Origin: Terriglobia bacterium
Lineage (GTDB): Bacteria; Acidobacteriota; Terriglobia; JAIQFV01
NCBI GenBank assembly: GCA_020072965.1
Contig: JAIQFY010000001.1
Coordinates: 1 to 64,000, forward strand
Length of the DNA stretch: 64,000 nucleotides
Direction of reading: 5' to 3'
Shown here: positions 9,571 through 17,627 of the stretch, piece after piece
Numbering within the stretch: position 1 is the stretch's first letter
How the letters are laid out: every line of letters begins with the position of its first letter
The notes under the pieces: generated by a model
Told to the model about the DNA's origin: nothing
Database searches by the model: none
The model's input: only the letters and a program-made list of their open reading frames with translations
Translations under genes and position numbers: made by a program

Positions 9571-9582
9571 TGACCTGAGTCA
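9571..9582. promoter_or_regulatory. Dyad TGAC-N4-GTCA upstream of the respiratory operon
   Basis: A perfect 4-bp half-site palindrome, TGACCTGAGTCA, lies 38 bp upstream of the flavoprotein ATG (minus strand). Its position fits a regulator site for the operon, but a dyad this short arises easily by chance and no convincing -35/-10 pair was recognised beside it. No FNR-type TTGAT-N4-ATCAA box was seen. Confidence 0.2.
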
Positions 9583-10256
9583 CGGCCCGCTGTGTTCCAG
9601 GCGCAGCAAGCTGAAAAGGAAAGAGCGCCAAAACTCGGCTTCGAAGCCTTGAACTTACCCTACGCTTGCCGCACACATTGAACCTGACACAACGGCTTTG
9701 GAAGTCTACGATTGCCAGACGCATCAGGGCTTTTCGGCGAATGCGTCCAACAAAAAAGGAGGGCACCTTATTTCCGGCGTCTTGACATGGGGGCCTCCTT
9801 GCTTCCCGGCCTGAGGTCGGCCCCTTATTTCAGGGCCAGCCATTCAGGAGTCAATACGTCGAATGAGGTCCAGCGACCGACGATAAGTAGTGGTCGGCCT
9901 CCCTCAGATTCTATTCTTGCAGACCTGGCAAGTTCAAGAATTATATTTTGCGGCTGCACGGGCCGGCACGCTTCCTCTCGCAGCCTTCCACGGTTGTGTC
10001 TACGAAACCTTGACTCGGAGCATGACGGAGAATGATATTAGTCGGAGGTGAAGGAGGAATCATGGACGAATCCACAGCGGGATGGACTTCTCATTTTGGT
10101 GCATTCCTTCATTTTTTGCTGGTTTCTCATCCGGACTTGGAGAGACACTATCAGGGAGGATGTTAAAAAGATTCCGGGGCGGGAGGGCAAATTATGAGGT
10201 TTTTTTAACGCTTCCTCCTGCGGGCATTTAGGGCAATACTCTATCAGTCATCCAAC
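9583..10256. other. Long divergent intergenic region
   Basis: About 700 bp separates the minus-strand respiratory operon from the plus-strand BON lipoprotein gene. Open frames here look non-coding. The promoters of both units should lie in this region but none is unambiguous. An inverted pair GTTAAAAA / TTTTTTAAC around 10164-10209 could form a weak hairpin or an operator. Confidence 0.4.
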
Positions 10257-10270
10257 GACAGGAGGTAACA

Positions 10271-11290
10271 ATGCAAAGAAATAGGATTCTGTTAATCTTG
10301 GTTCTCATTGCGTTGGCATGGATTGTCGCGGACTGCTCCATGTTAAACAGCGACAAGACCATTGCCACCGATATCAAATCAAAAATGTTTTCAGACCCGG
10401 ATCTGAAGGCAGCGAACATTGATGTTGCCGTGAAAGATGGCGAGGTGACGCTGAGCGGTGAGGTTCCCAATGCCGATGTGCAATTGAAGGCATTCAAGAT
10501 TGCCAGTGCTTCCCCGGGCGTTAGGAAAGTGAACGATCAGATAAAGGTTGCGGGAGCACAAGTAGCTCAAGCAGAAGCCCCGCCGGAATCTCCAAGCGCG
10601 GCGGCCGCGCCGGCAGCGGCCCCTCCAGCACGAAAAGGATCCGGAGCCACGCCAGCAGCGACCCCTGCAGCCGCAAAAGGATCCGGGGGGACACCCCCGG
10701 CGCCAATGAGCACAACACCCTCAACCCCGGCTCCAACGCCGGAGCCTCAGCCCGTGGTGTATGAGATCCCGACGGGGACACGGATGTCAATCCGGATGGT
10801 CGATTCAGTCGACTCATCCAAGAACCAGACGGGAGAGGTGTTCCGAGCGTCAACCGATGCTCCAATTTCTATCAAGGGTCAAACGGTAGTCCCAAAAAAC
10901 ACGACCGTCTTTGTGAAATTAGCCAACGCCAAGACCGCGGGGCATATCAGCGGATCGAGCGAATTGGAGTTGCAGCTCTTGAAGATGGAGCTTCATGGTG
11001 AGACTTATCCGCTCGTGAGCAGTTCATACCAGGCGAAGGGTGAGGGGCGCGGAAAGCAAACCGCTACGAGAGTGGGGATCGGCGCGGCGGTTGGAACCGC
11101 GGTTGGCGCGATTGCCGGCGGGGGCAAGGGCGCAGCCATCGGTGCCGCCGTTGGGGGCGGCGCGGGAGCCGGAGTCCAAATGGCGACTCGTGGCAAGCAG
11201 GTGATGGTGCCCTCGGAGACATCGCTTGAATTCACGCTTCAGGCGCCGGTGTCGGTAACCGTCATGCCCAAGAAAGCTGCTGCGAAGTAA
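10271..11290 (+). CDS. BON-domain lipoprotein with Pro/Ala linker and glycine-zipper tail
   Basis: A 339-residue envelope protein. The SD AGGAGGTAACA precedes ATG. The N-terminal hydrophobic segment ends IVADC, a plausible lipobox giving a lipidated Cys near residue 22. A BON-like domain follows (roughly residues 30-92, with VKDGEVTLSGEV and VRKVNDQI). Then comes a low-complexity Pro/Ala/Thr linker (about 95-160) containing two related blocks (KGSGATP, KGSGGTP). The C-terminal part has a beta-rich domain and a glycine zipper (repeated GAAVG/GAIAGG), which can insert in or pack against membranes. The precise role is unknown. It probably stands alone, 740 bp from the divergent operon. Confidence 0.8.
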   Translation: MQRNRILLILVLIALAWIVADCSMLNSDKTIATDIKSKMFSDPDLKAANIDVAVKDGEVTLSGEVPNADVQLKAFKIASASPGVRKVNDQIKVAGAQVAQAEAPPESPSAAAAPAAAPPARKGSGATPAATPAAAKGSGGTPPAPMSTTPSTPAPTPEPQPVVYEIPTGTRMSIRMVDSVDSSKNQTGEVFRASTDAPISIKGQTVVPKNTTVFVKLANAKTAGHISGSSELELQLLKMELHGETYPLVSSSYQAKGEGRGKQTATRVGIGAAVGTAVGAIAGGGKGAAIGAAVGGGAGAGVQMATRGKQVMVPSETSLEFTLQAPVSVTVMPKKAAAK

Positions 11291-11496
11291 GGTACTGAAT
11301 CCTGTTGCTCGAAGGGAACAGTCCCCCTCTTCTGCAGGGGGATGGTGTGCGCCGAAGGACCATCCCGAAAGCCGACAGCTATATAACGTCAAAGTGACAT
11401 GATCTGTTTTTCAGATGAGACGTTGGATCTCGCGCGTGATTTTCCGATTCAAAGGTTGATTAGAATTGGGAAGGCGATAAGGGGATCGAAAATTCC

Positions 11497-12246
11497 GTGG
11501 ATCCTTCGATGAGAACCATCCTTACCCGCGTTCAATCTCTGGTTCTGGTCTTCTTATTTCTGCCCAACTGGAATGCGCATGCGCAGCAGGCACCACCGCC
11601 TAAGGACACCGGCGCGAGCCAGACCGGCAAGTCAGAAGCCACGCAATCCAAGCGTATTTTTGGCGTTATCCCGGCGTTCGAAGTCAGCGACTCGGCGAAT
11701 GTTCCCCCATTGACTTCCCGGGAAAAGTTTCACCTTGCATGGAGAACGAGCATCGATCCCTTCGCGTTCGCGGGGTCTGCTGTAAAAGCCGGGGTCTATC
11801 AAGGAGCGGACTTGAACCCGGAATTCGGTCAAGGCTTTTCCGGCTTTGCCAAGCGCTTTGGAGCTTCCTATGCTGACGGAACCTCCGGTCTTATGTTCGG
11901 CACGTTTCTTTTTCCCACCCTTCTCCACCAGGATCCTCGCTACTTCCGCAAGGCTGAGGGATCGTTCTCAAACCGTCTAGGCTACTCCATCACCCGTATT
12001 TTCATCACTCGGACGGACGGAGGCGCCCGCGCATTCAACTGGTCAAAGACTCTTGGCGGCCTGGCATCGGGCGGCCTTTCCAATGCGTACTATCCCGTTG
12101 AAGATCGTGGCGTCAAGCTGACCATCGGGAACTTCGCCTGGTCCATGGGCGCCGGAGCGCTGAGCAATACCCTCAAGGAGTTCTGGCCGGACATCCAAAG
12201 GAGATTCTTCAAAAAGAAACAGACGACAGGTCAGCCGGCTCCATGA
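11497..12246 (+). CDS. Secreted protein of unknown function
   Basis: About 245-249 residues. The start is uncertain: GTG 11497 has an AAGGGG SD about 11 bp upstream, while ATG 11509 (MRTILTRV) gives a cleaner signal peptide ending NAHAQQ. The mature part has a conserved-looking core (FGVIPAF, SREKFHLAWR, DPFAFAG, FLFPTLLHQDPRY, GGLASGGLSNAYYP) and a Lys-rich C-terminus. I recall similar uncharacterised secreted proteins in Acidobacteriota, but assign no function. The protein is likely periplasmic or outer-membrane associated. Confidence 0.75.
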   Translation: MDPSMRTILTRVQSLVLVFLFLPNWNAHAQQAPPPKDTGASQTGKSEATQSKRIFGVIPAFEVSDSANVPPLTSREKFHLAWRTSIDPFAFAGSAVKAGVYQGADLNPEFGQGFSGFAKRFGASYADGTSGLMFGTFLFPTLLHQDPRYFRKAEGSFSNRLGYSITRIFITRTDGGARAFNWSKTLGGLASGGLSNAYYPVEDRGVKLTIGNFAWSMGAGALSNTLKEFWPDIQRRFFKKKQTTGQPAP

Positions 12247-12312
12247 GGGAACTCGCTCCAGAGGGAGATCAGTGAGAGACTGCCCGAAAGCAGTGCGGTC
12301 TCAAAGAAGAAA

Positions 12313-12480
12313 TCATTTCTCTTCAACTGACACCTGCAGGCAAATCCCCTTGTTGTTCTTCGCGACGGTCTTCGAGATCACCTTCTGATCCAGATAGAGC
12401 CGGGATAACTTCGTCATCCTAAAACAACGACGAGCGTACCGCTGGTGGGATCGAAAGCCGGCGCCCCAGGCATGCCTTCT
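12313..12480 (-). pseudogene. Possible decayed gene remnant
   Basis: On the minus strand, a frame giving EGMPGAPAFDPTSGTLVVV (resembling the GxSGxP region of trypsin-like peptidases) runs into a stop near 12420. Directly after, another frame continues as MTKLSRLYLDQKV to 12313. Third-position GC is high in both pieces, as in real genes. It could be an eroded peptidase gene or chance, and no complete gene can be built. Confidence 0.2.
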
Positions 12481-12606
12481 TTGCATACGTGCGAACGATT
12501 GCGAATAAATTCGCTACGATGGCGTTTACATGCCTGCGGTACCGCGCAGAGTTGCGAAATTGCGAACCATTCCGTACGGCATCGCAATATCCACCACAAT
12601 TACCTC

Positions 12607-13689
12607 TTAGTGCACCCGGGTTAGTGTAATCCGACCCCGACCGCTTTGCACGTCAGGGACTGAAGTTGCAATCCAGTCAGTGGTGTAGGAATTGGTGGCA
12701 AAGGAGAAGTTTTCGATCTTCAGATACATCGTCCCCTCTTGGTAGACGTAGGGGGCCGTATTCGCCCAGGTGAATAACATCAAAGTCCCGTTAATAAGAC
12801 GTCCGTAGAGGAGATATGGCGCCGCGCTCATGGGCGATCCGTTGTAAGTGGTTACGCGTATATAGCCTTTGACGAAGGGGCCTTCGGCCCAAATACTTGC
12901 ATCGCCACTGAAGTTCATCCCGTCAGGTGCGCTGGCCACAAAGGTATAGGCGCGCTGAGAGGGTAGAAGGGGGAGGGAAGAGAATTGGCCGGAGAACAAA
13001 GTCAGGGCAGTCCCGAAAATTGGAATATCGGAAACTATTTCAATTCGACCTTTGCTGAGCTGAGCACTCGGAAAAAATTGAGATAGGAACTTAGGTGTAT
13101 GCCAGGACGGCCCGAGGGAGAGATCCGTCGAACCCAGATTTGCATTTGTCTCTGAGTACAATGTCAAGGTCACTTTCGCCGTCTTATTCGTACTGTCTCC
13201 GTTGGCCAGGGCAAGCGCAATCCTGGAGAAGTCCTCAAATGGAATGGCCGACAGGTAGAACTCCGTGGAGGGCGGAACTCCGACGCTGTCCACTAAAGCG
13301 GCACCCGATCGAATCAAATAGGTGAGGTTTCCTTCGACAAAATTGGTTTGAGCCTGACCGAACGCCATGACGCATGCAAATCCCGCCAAAAGGCCCGATC
13401 CGGTAACATGATAGGTGACGGTGGCGCCTGCAGGGATCGACACCGGTATTTTTCCGTCAGAGATTGGCGTCCCATTCACAGCGGGGTTCCAGTCTTTACC
13501 CTCTCCTTGGTAGAACTTCAAGGTCCCGTCGTAGGTCTGCGTTCCCCGGTTCGTCAGCGTGATGACAGTTTCGTAATCTCCGCCCGCGGCCACCTGTCCA
13601 AACACAATATCCTTTTGCGGCGAGAAGTTCTGAGCGAACGACGTCCCACACAATAGAATAAGACCAACGATAATTTTCCCCGGTCGCAT
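12607..13689 (-). CDS. Secreted Ig-like-domain protein of unknown function
   Basis: A 360-residue exported protein. ATG 13689 follows a GGAGG SD. The signal peptide (residues 1-19) ends TSFAQ. The first mature domain (FGQVAAGGDYETVITLTNRG) has the pattern of beta-sandwich Ig-like/ASPM-SPD-2-Hydin-like domains. A second beta-rich domain follows (ALALANGDSTNKTAKVTLTLY). No catalytic motif is recognised. Such proteins are common in acidobacterial secretomes and may act in surface adhesion. The gene is monocistronic, with 388 bp of non-coding upstream DNA. Confidence 0.75.
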   Translation of the reverse strand: MRPGKIIVGLILLCGTSFAQNFSPQKDIVFGQVAAGGDYETVITLTNRGTQTYDGTLKFYQGEGKDWNPAVNGTPISDGKIPVSIPAGATVTYHVTGSGLLAGFACVMAFGQAQTNFVEGNLTYLIRSGAALVDSVGVPPSTEFYLSAIPFEDFSRIALALANGDSTNKTAKVTLTLYSETNANLGSTDLSLGPSWHTPKFLSQFFPSAQLSKGRIEIVSDIPIFGTALTLFSGQFSSLPLLPSQRAYTFVASAPDGMNFSGDASIWAEGPFVKGYIRVTTYNGSPMSAAPYLLYGRLINGTLMLFTWANTAPYVYQEGTMYLKIENFSFATNSYTTDWIATSVPDVQSGRGRITLTRVH

Positions 13690-14077
13690 AGGTTTGCCTC
13701 CATCTGCATGTCCGAGATGCCATTGTTAGAAACCATTAAGCCTGAAGAGGGATCAAGGATAGAATCACGTTTCGGGAGTGATGTGAACCAACGAAAGGGC
13801 AGAGGCCCCCAGGTGGGGCCAACCCCTTGTGCTTTGAGCAGAGCAACGTTGTGCGAAAACTTAATCCGGTAGCATGTGAATCATCTCACAAGAGGCACAT
13901 TGAAGCAAGATCCAACGGGGCTGGGTCAGGGACACCTCGTGGCCACCCTGGAATTGTGATCACCGGATTTCGGAGAAACATGACGGGGGGGGTAATGCAT
14001 TCCGGTGGCAATGTGCGCGCGGTGAAACTGTTGGGGGTTTGTCGGTAAATGCGCGGAATTGGGGCTGGATTTGTCGA
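13690..14077. other. Intergenic region without recognised genes
   Basis: This 388-bp stretch lies between two minus-strand genes. Open frames here lack coding character, and no RNA gene, repeat or strong promoter is recognised. Confidence 0.4.
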
Positions 14078-14398
14078 TCACTCGGGAAGTTTCATGCTCT
14101 TCCAAGCCGGATAACGAAATACCTTGCCCTCGCACACATTGGCCACATAGCGTCCTTTACAGCGAAACTGCATGATCCGGTTTCCGGCGCAGGCCAGTTC
14201 AGCCCAGCGGGAACCTGTGGCGGGATTTTGTTCGATGCCGATAAGCTGAAACTGTCCAAAATTGAAGTCAACGCACCGGAGCCTCTTCGAGCGAAACACT
14301 CTGACCGGGTAGGAATCCTCTCCGAGGGCAACTTCAGATTTGCCGTCTCCCAGCGATTGCTCCCACACCAAGACAAGTGTTTCTTCGAGCGTCATCAT
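14078..14398 (-). CDS. Small protein of unknown function
   Basis: About 106 residues from the ATG pair at 14398/14395 (MMTLEETLVLVWEQ). A longer frame to 14491 exists, but its extra N-terminus is Arg-rich and looks untranslated. The body contains regularly spaced hydrophobic and basic residues (VRVFRSKRLRCVDFNFGQ, RWAELACAGNRIMQF, CKGRYVANVCEGKVFRYP). It has no signal peptide and no known motif. The next gene upstream on the same strand is a response regulator, 136 bp away, so they may share a transcript. Confidence 0.6.
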   Translation of the reverse strand: MMTLEETLVLVWEQSLGDGKSEVALGEDSYPVRVFRSKRLRCVDFNFGQFQLIGIEQNPATGSRWAELACAGNRIMQFRCKGRYVANVCEGKVFRYPAWKSMKLPE

Positions 14399-14534
14399 CC
14401 CCCCGTGGTGTCTCCGGATATGTCGCTGGGACCCTCGCGGGAATGCAATCCGCAGCTCGGTTAGGGCCCGCCCCGCAAAGGATCGCGGCAAGAAGAGCCA
14501 TTCTCACAAAATTGTGGCCAAAGGCCCCTACCGG

Positions 14535-15224
14535 CTACCTTGCCTCGGTCCATTGTGAGGACGGATCCACAAACTCAAGGCCGTGCCAGAATGGGCCGAT
14601 GACTCCTTCTTCATCGGTCCAGGCCACGCGGGCCATTGTGCGAACGGAAACGTCTCCAGATTCGGGCAGAAAAGCCTGGCAGATTTCGACTTCCTCACCG
14701 ACTGCAAATTGAACGGGCAACCTCATCAGGGCCCCGTACCGGGTGACGTCCACGGTTTCGGCCGCGACTTCAATTTTCTTCCCGTGGATGTCCTTGCCGC
14801 GAATCGTAATGGGCACCCTCATATTAACCCGTGGACTTCTGCGGCGTTCCACCGGGGCCACTTGCATGGCGCAGGTCACTGCATCAGAAATCTTTGCAAT
14901 CGTAAAAGGCTTCTCGAGGTAGTCTAGCGCGCCCAATTCCTGGGCAGTGGCCCACACCTCGTGTCGGGGCTTTGCCCCCATGAAGAGGATGGGAATCAAC
15001 TTTGTCTGCTTAACGGATTTGAGGATCTCGCACAACATAAAGCCGCCCATTTGAGGCATCATAACATCCAGCAGGATGCAGTTCGGGTGGTCGAGGACGG
15101 CCCTGCGGATGGCTTCCTCCCCGGATCGCGCCACCAGGACTTCGTATTGCGGGGCGAAGGTCTTCAGCAAGGCCTCCACGATTTGTGGCTCTTCATCAAC
15201 AACGAGCAATCTCTTCTTGTCCAT
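14535..15224 (-). CDS. Response regulator with PilZ output domain
   Basis: A 229-residue two-domain protein. The N-terminal receiver (residues 4-120) has acidic VDEE, phospho-acceptor Asp in ILLDVMMP (about Asp53) and Lys in YLEKPF. The C-terminal PilZ domain begins with the c-di-GMP-binding signature RRRSPR (about 127-132) and continues with TVDVTRYGALMRL, in place of the usual D/NxSxxG. It probably converts a phosphorylation signal, and possibly c-di-GMP, into control of motility, surface or polysaccharide functions. No histidine kinase is adjacent. The SD GGGAGA precedes ATG 15224. Confidence 0.88.
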   Translation of the reverse strand: MDKKRLLVVDEEPQIVEALLKTFAPQYEVLVARSGEEAIRRAVLDHPNCILLDVMMPQMGGFMLCEILKSVKQTKLIPILFMGAKPRHEVWATAQELGALDYLEKPFTIAKISDAVTCAMQVAPVERRRSPRVNMRVPITIRGKDIHGKKIEVAAETVDVTRYGALMRLPVQFAVGEEVEICQAFLPESGDVSVRTMARVAWTDEEGVIGPFWHGLEFVDPSSQWTEAR

Positions 15225-15302
15225 CGCAATCTCCCAGGATCAGCTTCCACAGGTCAGATTCCACTTGCATATCACATCGCGTTCTTGGCAGAGGATATCA
15301 CG

Positions 15303-15554
15303 TTAACGACGAGCATCGTCATCTGGGTATTCGGGCTTAGGTTCCTTGATGGGTTTGGGCTCCGGGGTTTTACACTCATTCAGATTCTTCGTTTTCTCAT
15401 AGCATTTGCCAAGCTCATTCAGTTCCTTGCCCTTGGTATGACAATAATTGCAGGGTTTGCCCTCCTTCTTAGTGAATTCTGCCTTCCCGACCAAAATTGA
15501 AACAGAGAGCAATGTCGAAAGGATGAAGAGAAAGAACAACTTCAACAGTTTCAT
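15303..15554 (-). CDS. Small exported CXXCH protein (possible mono-haem cytochrome c)
   Basis: Only 83 residues. The signal peptide (1-24) is followed by a single CNYCH haem-attachment motif (about residues 35-39), two further Cys residues, and a Lys/Pro/Glu-rich tail (PEPKPIKEPKPEYPDDD). SD GGGGGAGG. It is too short for a normal class I cytochrome c fold, though mini-cytochromes of this size exist. CNYCH with two extra Cys could alternatively bind a metal or form disulfides. The neighbouring genes give no functional hint. Confidence 0.7.
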   Translation of the reverse strand: MKLLKLFFLFILSTLLSVSILVGKAEFTKKEGKPCNYCHTKGKELNELGKCYEKTKNLNECKTPEPKPIKEPKPEYPDDDARR

Positions 15555-15636
15555 GAGCGACGCCTCCCCCCTTCGTCTCAGGATCCTAATGAGATGCTGT
15601 GATCCAAGTGATAGGCTGTCATAACGATTTCAATCG

Positions 15637-15972
15637 TTACGATGATTCCGGCCGCACGATGACGGCCGTCCCATAGCACAAAACCTCCGTCACACCTTGC
15701 AGCATTTCGGTGGCATCGTACCGTACCCCGATCACGGCATTGGCGCCGAGCTGCTGCGCGTGGGAAACCATCATCTCAAACGCCTCCGCCCTTGTCTTCT
15801 CACAGAGCTCGGTAAACAGAGTAATATTCCCCCCGAAGAGTGTCTGCAAAGAGCCTCCGATCGTCCCGAAGATGGAACGTGAACGAACCGTGATCCCCCG
15901 GACTACCCCCAGGGTCTTCGTAATCCGGAAACCATCCAGTGTGAAGGCCGTGGTCGTCATCGCAGGTTCCAT
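15637..15972 (-). CDS. YbjQ/UPF0145 family protein
   Basis: A 111-residue cytoplasmic protein matching the YbjQ family from end to end. It has the TLGVVRGITVRSRSIFG start, a central helix (CEKTRAEAFEMMVSHAQQLGANAVIGVRYD) and a final strand VLCYGTAVIV. Members form pentamers and are loosely described as heavy-metal-binding, but the function is unproven. SD AGGAGAG. The gene stands alone. Confidence 0.9.
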   Translation of the reverse strand: MEPAMTTTAFTLDGFRITKTLGVVRGITVRSRSIFGTIGGSLQTLFGGNITLFTELCEKTRAEAFEMMVSHAQQLGANAVIGVRYDATEMLQGVTEVLCYGTAVIVRPESS

Positions 15973-16402
15973 TCAGACTCTCCTGGCGGGCAGTGCGAAA
16001 GAGTTCTTGTGCTCAAGGCAAGCATCCGGCATCGATTAAAACCTGGCTTCCTATGGATCTGTATCTTCGGGGTGGCCGTCGGCTAAGCATGCCTCCCCCA
16101 TTCTGAAAGAGGTGCGCCTCCTAAAGACACTCAGGCACCGGGCAAAGAGAGCCGCGGTATTAGGACTCGTCGGCCCGGTTTTATCATATCCAACCCGGGT
16201 TGAACCCCAGAGAATGCGAACCCGGGTCCTAACCAGGTGAACGTCACAAGGCCTGTTTTGTGAACCGCCACAGGGGCTCCGACCCCATGTGGATTGGTCA
16301 GACTGAATCATCACAATTTCCCTGGAGCCTTGAGAACCGAAGTAGAGTCCTTCACCCTCCAGGAAAATCAGACATGAATACCGCACACGGTCATTCCGCC
16401 AC
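15973..16402. other. Intergenic region without recognised genes
   Basis: This 430-bp region lies between YbjQ and the end of the DUF1573 gene. A 138-codon minus-strand frame (16051-16467) overlaps the DUF1573 C-terminus and has no protein character. Nothing else is recognised. Confidence 0.4.
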
Positions 16403-16843
16403 TCAGTGTGGAGGGGTATCCGCGGGTTTCTTTTCCTCTTCAAACTGTGCCTTGATAAACAGGCCAAAAGTCGGAAAAGCGGAATCGTTGGTCGCCACGC
16501 TGGCTCCTTTTAGAATTTCACCGCGGTAGCCTTCGGTGTGTTCAATGCTCAAGGTGATTTTGCCCTCCTTGCCAGGAGGGACGACTTTGTCAAAGTCGCT
16601 TGCCGTACACCCTCAGCCGGGACTGACGGACTTGATTAACAGGTCTTCGGTCCCTTGGTTCTTAATCGCGAATGAATGACTAAGCCGCGTGCCTGGCCTG
16701 ACAATCCCAAAGTCATGAGTCACCTTTTCCACGACAAGTTTGGGCGCTCCTGGAGGCTGCTCACTTTGTTTCTGCTGAGATCTCCCCAAGCCGGGTAGGG
16801 CCAATACCAGCAGCATTACTAATAGGGTTATTTTTTGCTTCAT
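16403..16843 (-). CDS. DUF1573 protein with in-frame UGA at a conserved Cys: candidate selenoprotein
   Basis: Reading from ATG 16843 gives a signal peptide (residues 1-22) and a DUF1573 domain (KVTHDFGIVRPGT, IKNQGTEDLLIKSVSPG), then a TGA at 16615-16613. The same frame continues for 69 more codons with perfect family character (GCTASDFDKVVPPGKEGKITL, GYRGEILKGASVATND) to a second TGA at 16403. DUF1573 proteins normally read CGCT at this point, so the UGA replaces exactly the first Cys, giving a U-G-C redox-like motif. Two tight hairpins follow the UGA. Either Sec is inserted here, or a single TGC/TGT to TGA mutation or read error broke the gene. Without readthrough the product is a 76-residue fragment. 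Confidence 0.7.
16563..16599 (-). promoter_or_regulatory. Tandem hairpins after the UGA: possible bacterial SECIS element
   Basis: On the mRNA strand, 14 nt after the UGA, CGACUUU-GAC-AAAGUCG forms a perfect 7-bp stem (16598-16582), extendable by a G.U pair. Its 3-nt loop starts with G and begins about 21 nt after the UGA, in the range known for bacterial SECIS elements. Immediately next, CCCUCCU-GGCA-AGGAGGG (16580-16563) forms a second perfect 7-bp stem. Both lie inside coding sequence. Structure is seen; SECIS function is inferred. Confidence 0.4.
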
Positions 16844-17039
16844 GGATTAATTTTCCGCCTCCATACGGACTGAGTGCCACTGCAGAGCTTACCAGATTGA
16901 GCAAGGCAGTGTCACCAGCCCTTTTAGAACGAAGTGAAACAGAGATTTTAACAAGGGTCATCGAAGGGGTCTTGGAGGTTCCCAATTATCCGACCCTGGC
17001 ATCAGGAAAAAATGCAAACCTGCAGTTGTAGCTTGAGGT

Positions 17040-17627
17040 TCAATGAATCCAGGCTTGAACGGGTGCACTCAGGAAAAAGGCGAGAAGCCCGAGAGGAATT
17101 GCTGCGACAAGATCGAGGATATAGTGTTGTTTTGTAAACACCACGGACATCATGGACAGTCCCATCGGCAATGACAAAACCCAGCCGTAGGCATTGCGGT
17201 GAACGAAGAGAACTGATAGAGCGACGATCAACATGGACACGTGCATGCTGGGAAGCAGGTTGTACGGAGCAACCAAACGGTGAAGGAGCAGTGTCAACCG
17301 TTCGGAAAAGGCTCTGGGTTGAATGGGGATTCGGATGAGTTTCGTTGGAACAGCAAGGAAGATGATGTAAGACGACAGCATGACCATGGCGCTCGCAAGG
17401 AGATATCGCTCCATCAGACGGGGAACTTCAAACAGAACAAAAAAGGGGAACACAATCAGGGGGAAATACAGGCAGTAGAAATAAATGAACCAGGGGATAA
17501 AAGGGATTCTACCATCTAAATGGATCGAAGGGACGATGGCTATTCGGCCGGAGTTGACGAAATTCACCAGGAGGTCGAGTGACCAGAGGCCCAGGAAGAT
17601 GACGATGTATACAAACGACCCGCTCAT
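17040..17627 (-). CDS. PAP2-superfamily membrane phosphatase-like protein
   Basis: A 195-residue protein with about six membrane segments. The PAP2 catalytic motifs are visible: PSMHVS (motif 2, with its His) and KQHYILDLVAAIP (motif 3, with His and Asp). The motif 1 region reads VPTKLIRIP and is atypical. PAP2 enzymes remove phosphate from, or transfer it between, lipids such as phosphatidate, undecaprenyl-PP or phosphoinositol ceramide, and the substrate here is unknown. The gene is monocistronic; the DUF1573 gene lies 196 bp downstream on the same strand. Confidence 0.85.
   Translation of the reverse strand: MSGSFVYIVIFLGLWSLDLLVNFVNSGRIAIVPSIHLDGRIPFIPWFIYFYCLYFPLIVFPFFVLFEVPRLMERYLLASAMVMLSSYIIFLAVPTKLIRIPIQPRAFSERLTLLLHRLVAPYNLLPSMHVSMLIVALSVLFVHRNAYGWVLSLPMGLSMMSVVFTKQHYILDLVAAIPLGLLAFFLSAPVQAWIH

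Noticed and set aside
9760-9840. Repeated CCTTATTTC words near 9766 and 9821
   Set aside because: Too short and only two copies; likely chance.
9712-10035. 107-codon plus-strand frame in the spacer left of the BON gene
   Set aside because: Low-complexity Ser/Arg composition, no SD, no domain character. The region more likely holds regulatory DNA.
16051-16467. 138-codon minus-strand frame near the DUF1573 gene
   Set aside because: Out of frame with and overlapping the DUF1573 C-terminus; composition is not protein-like.
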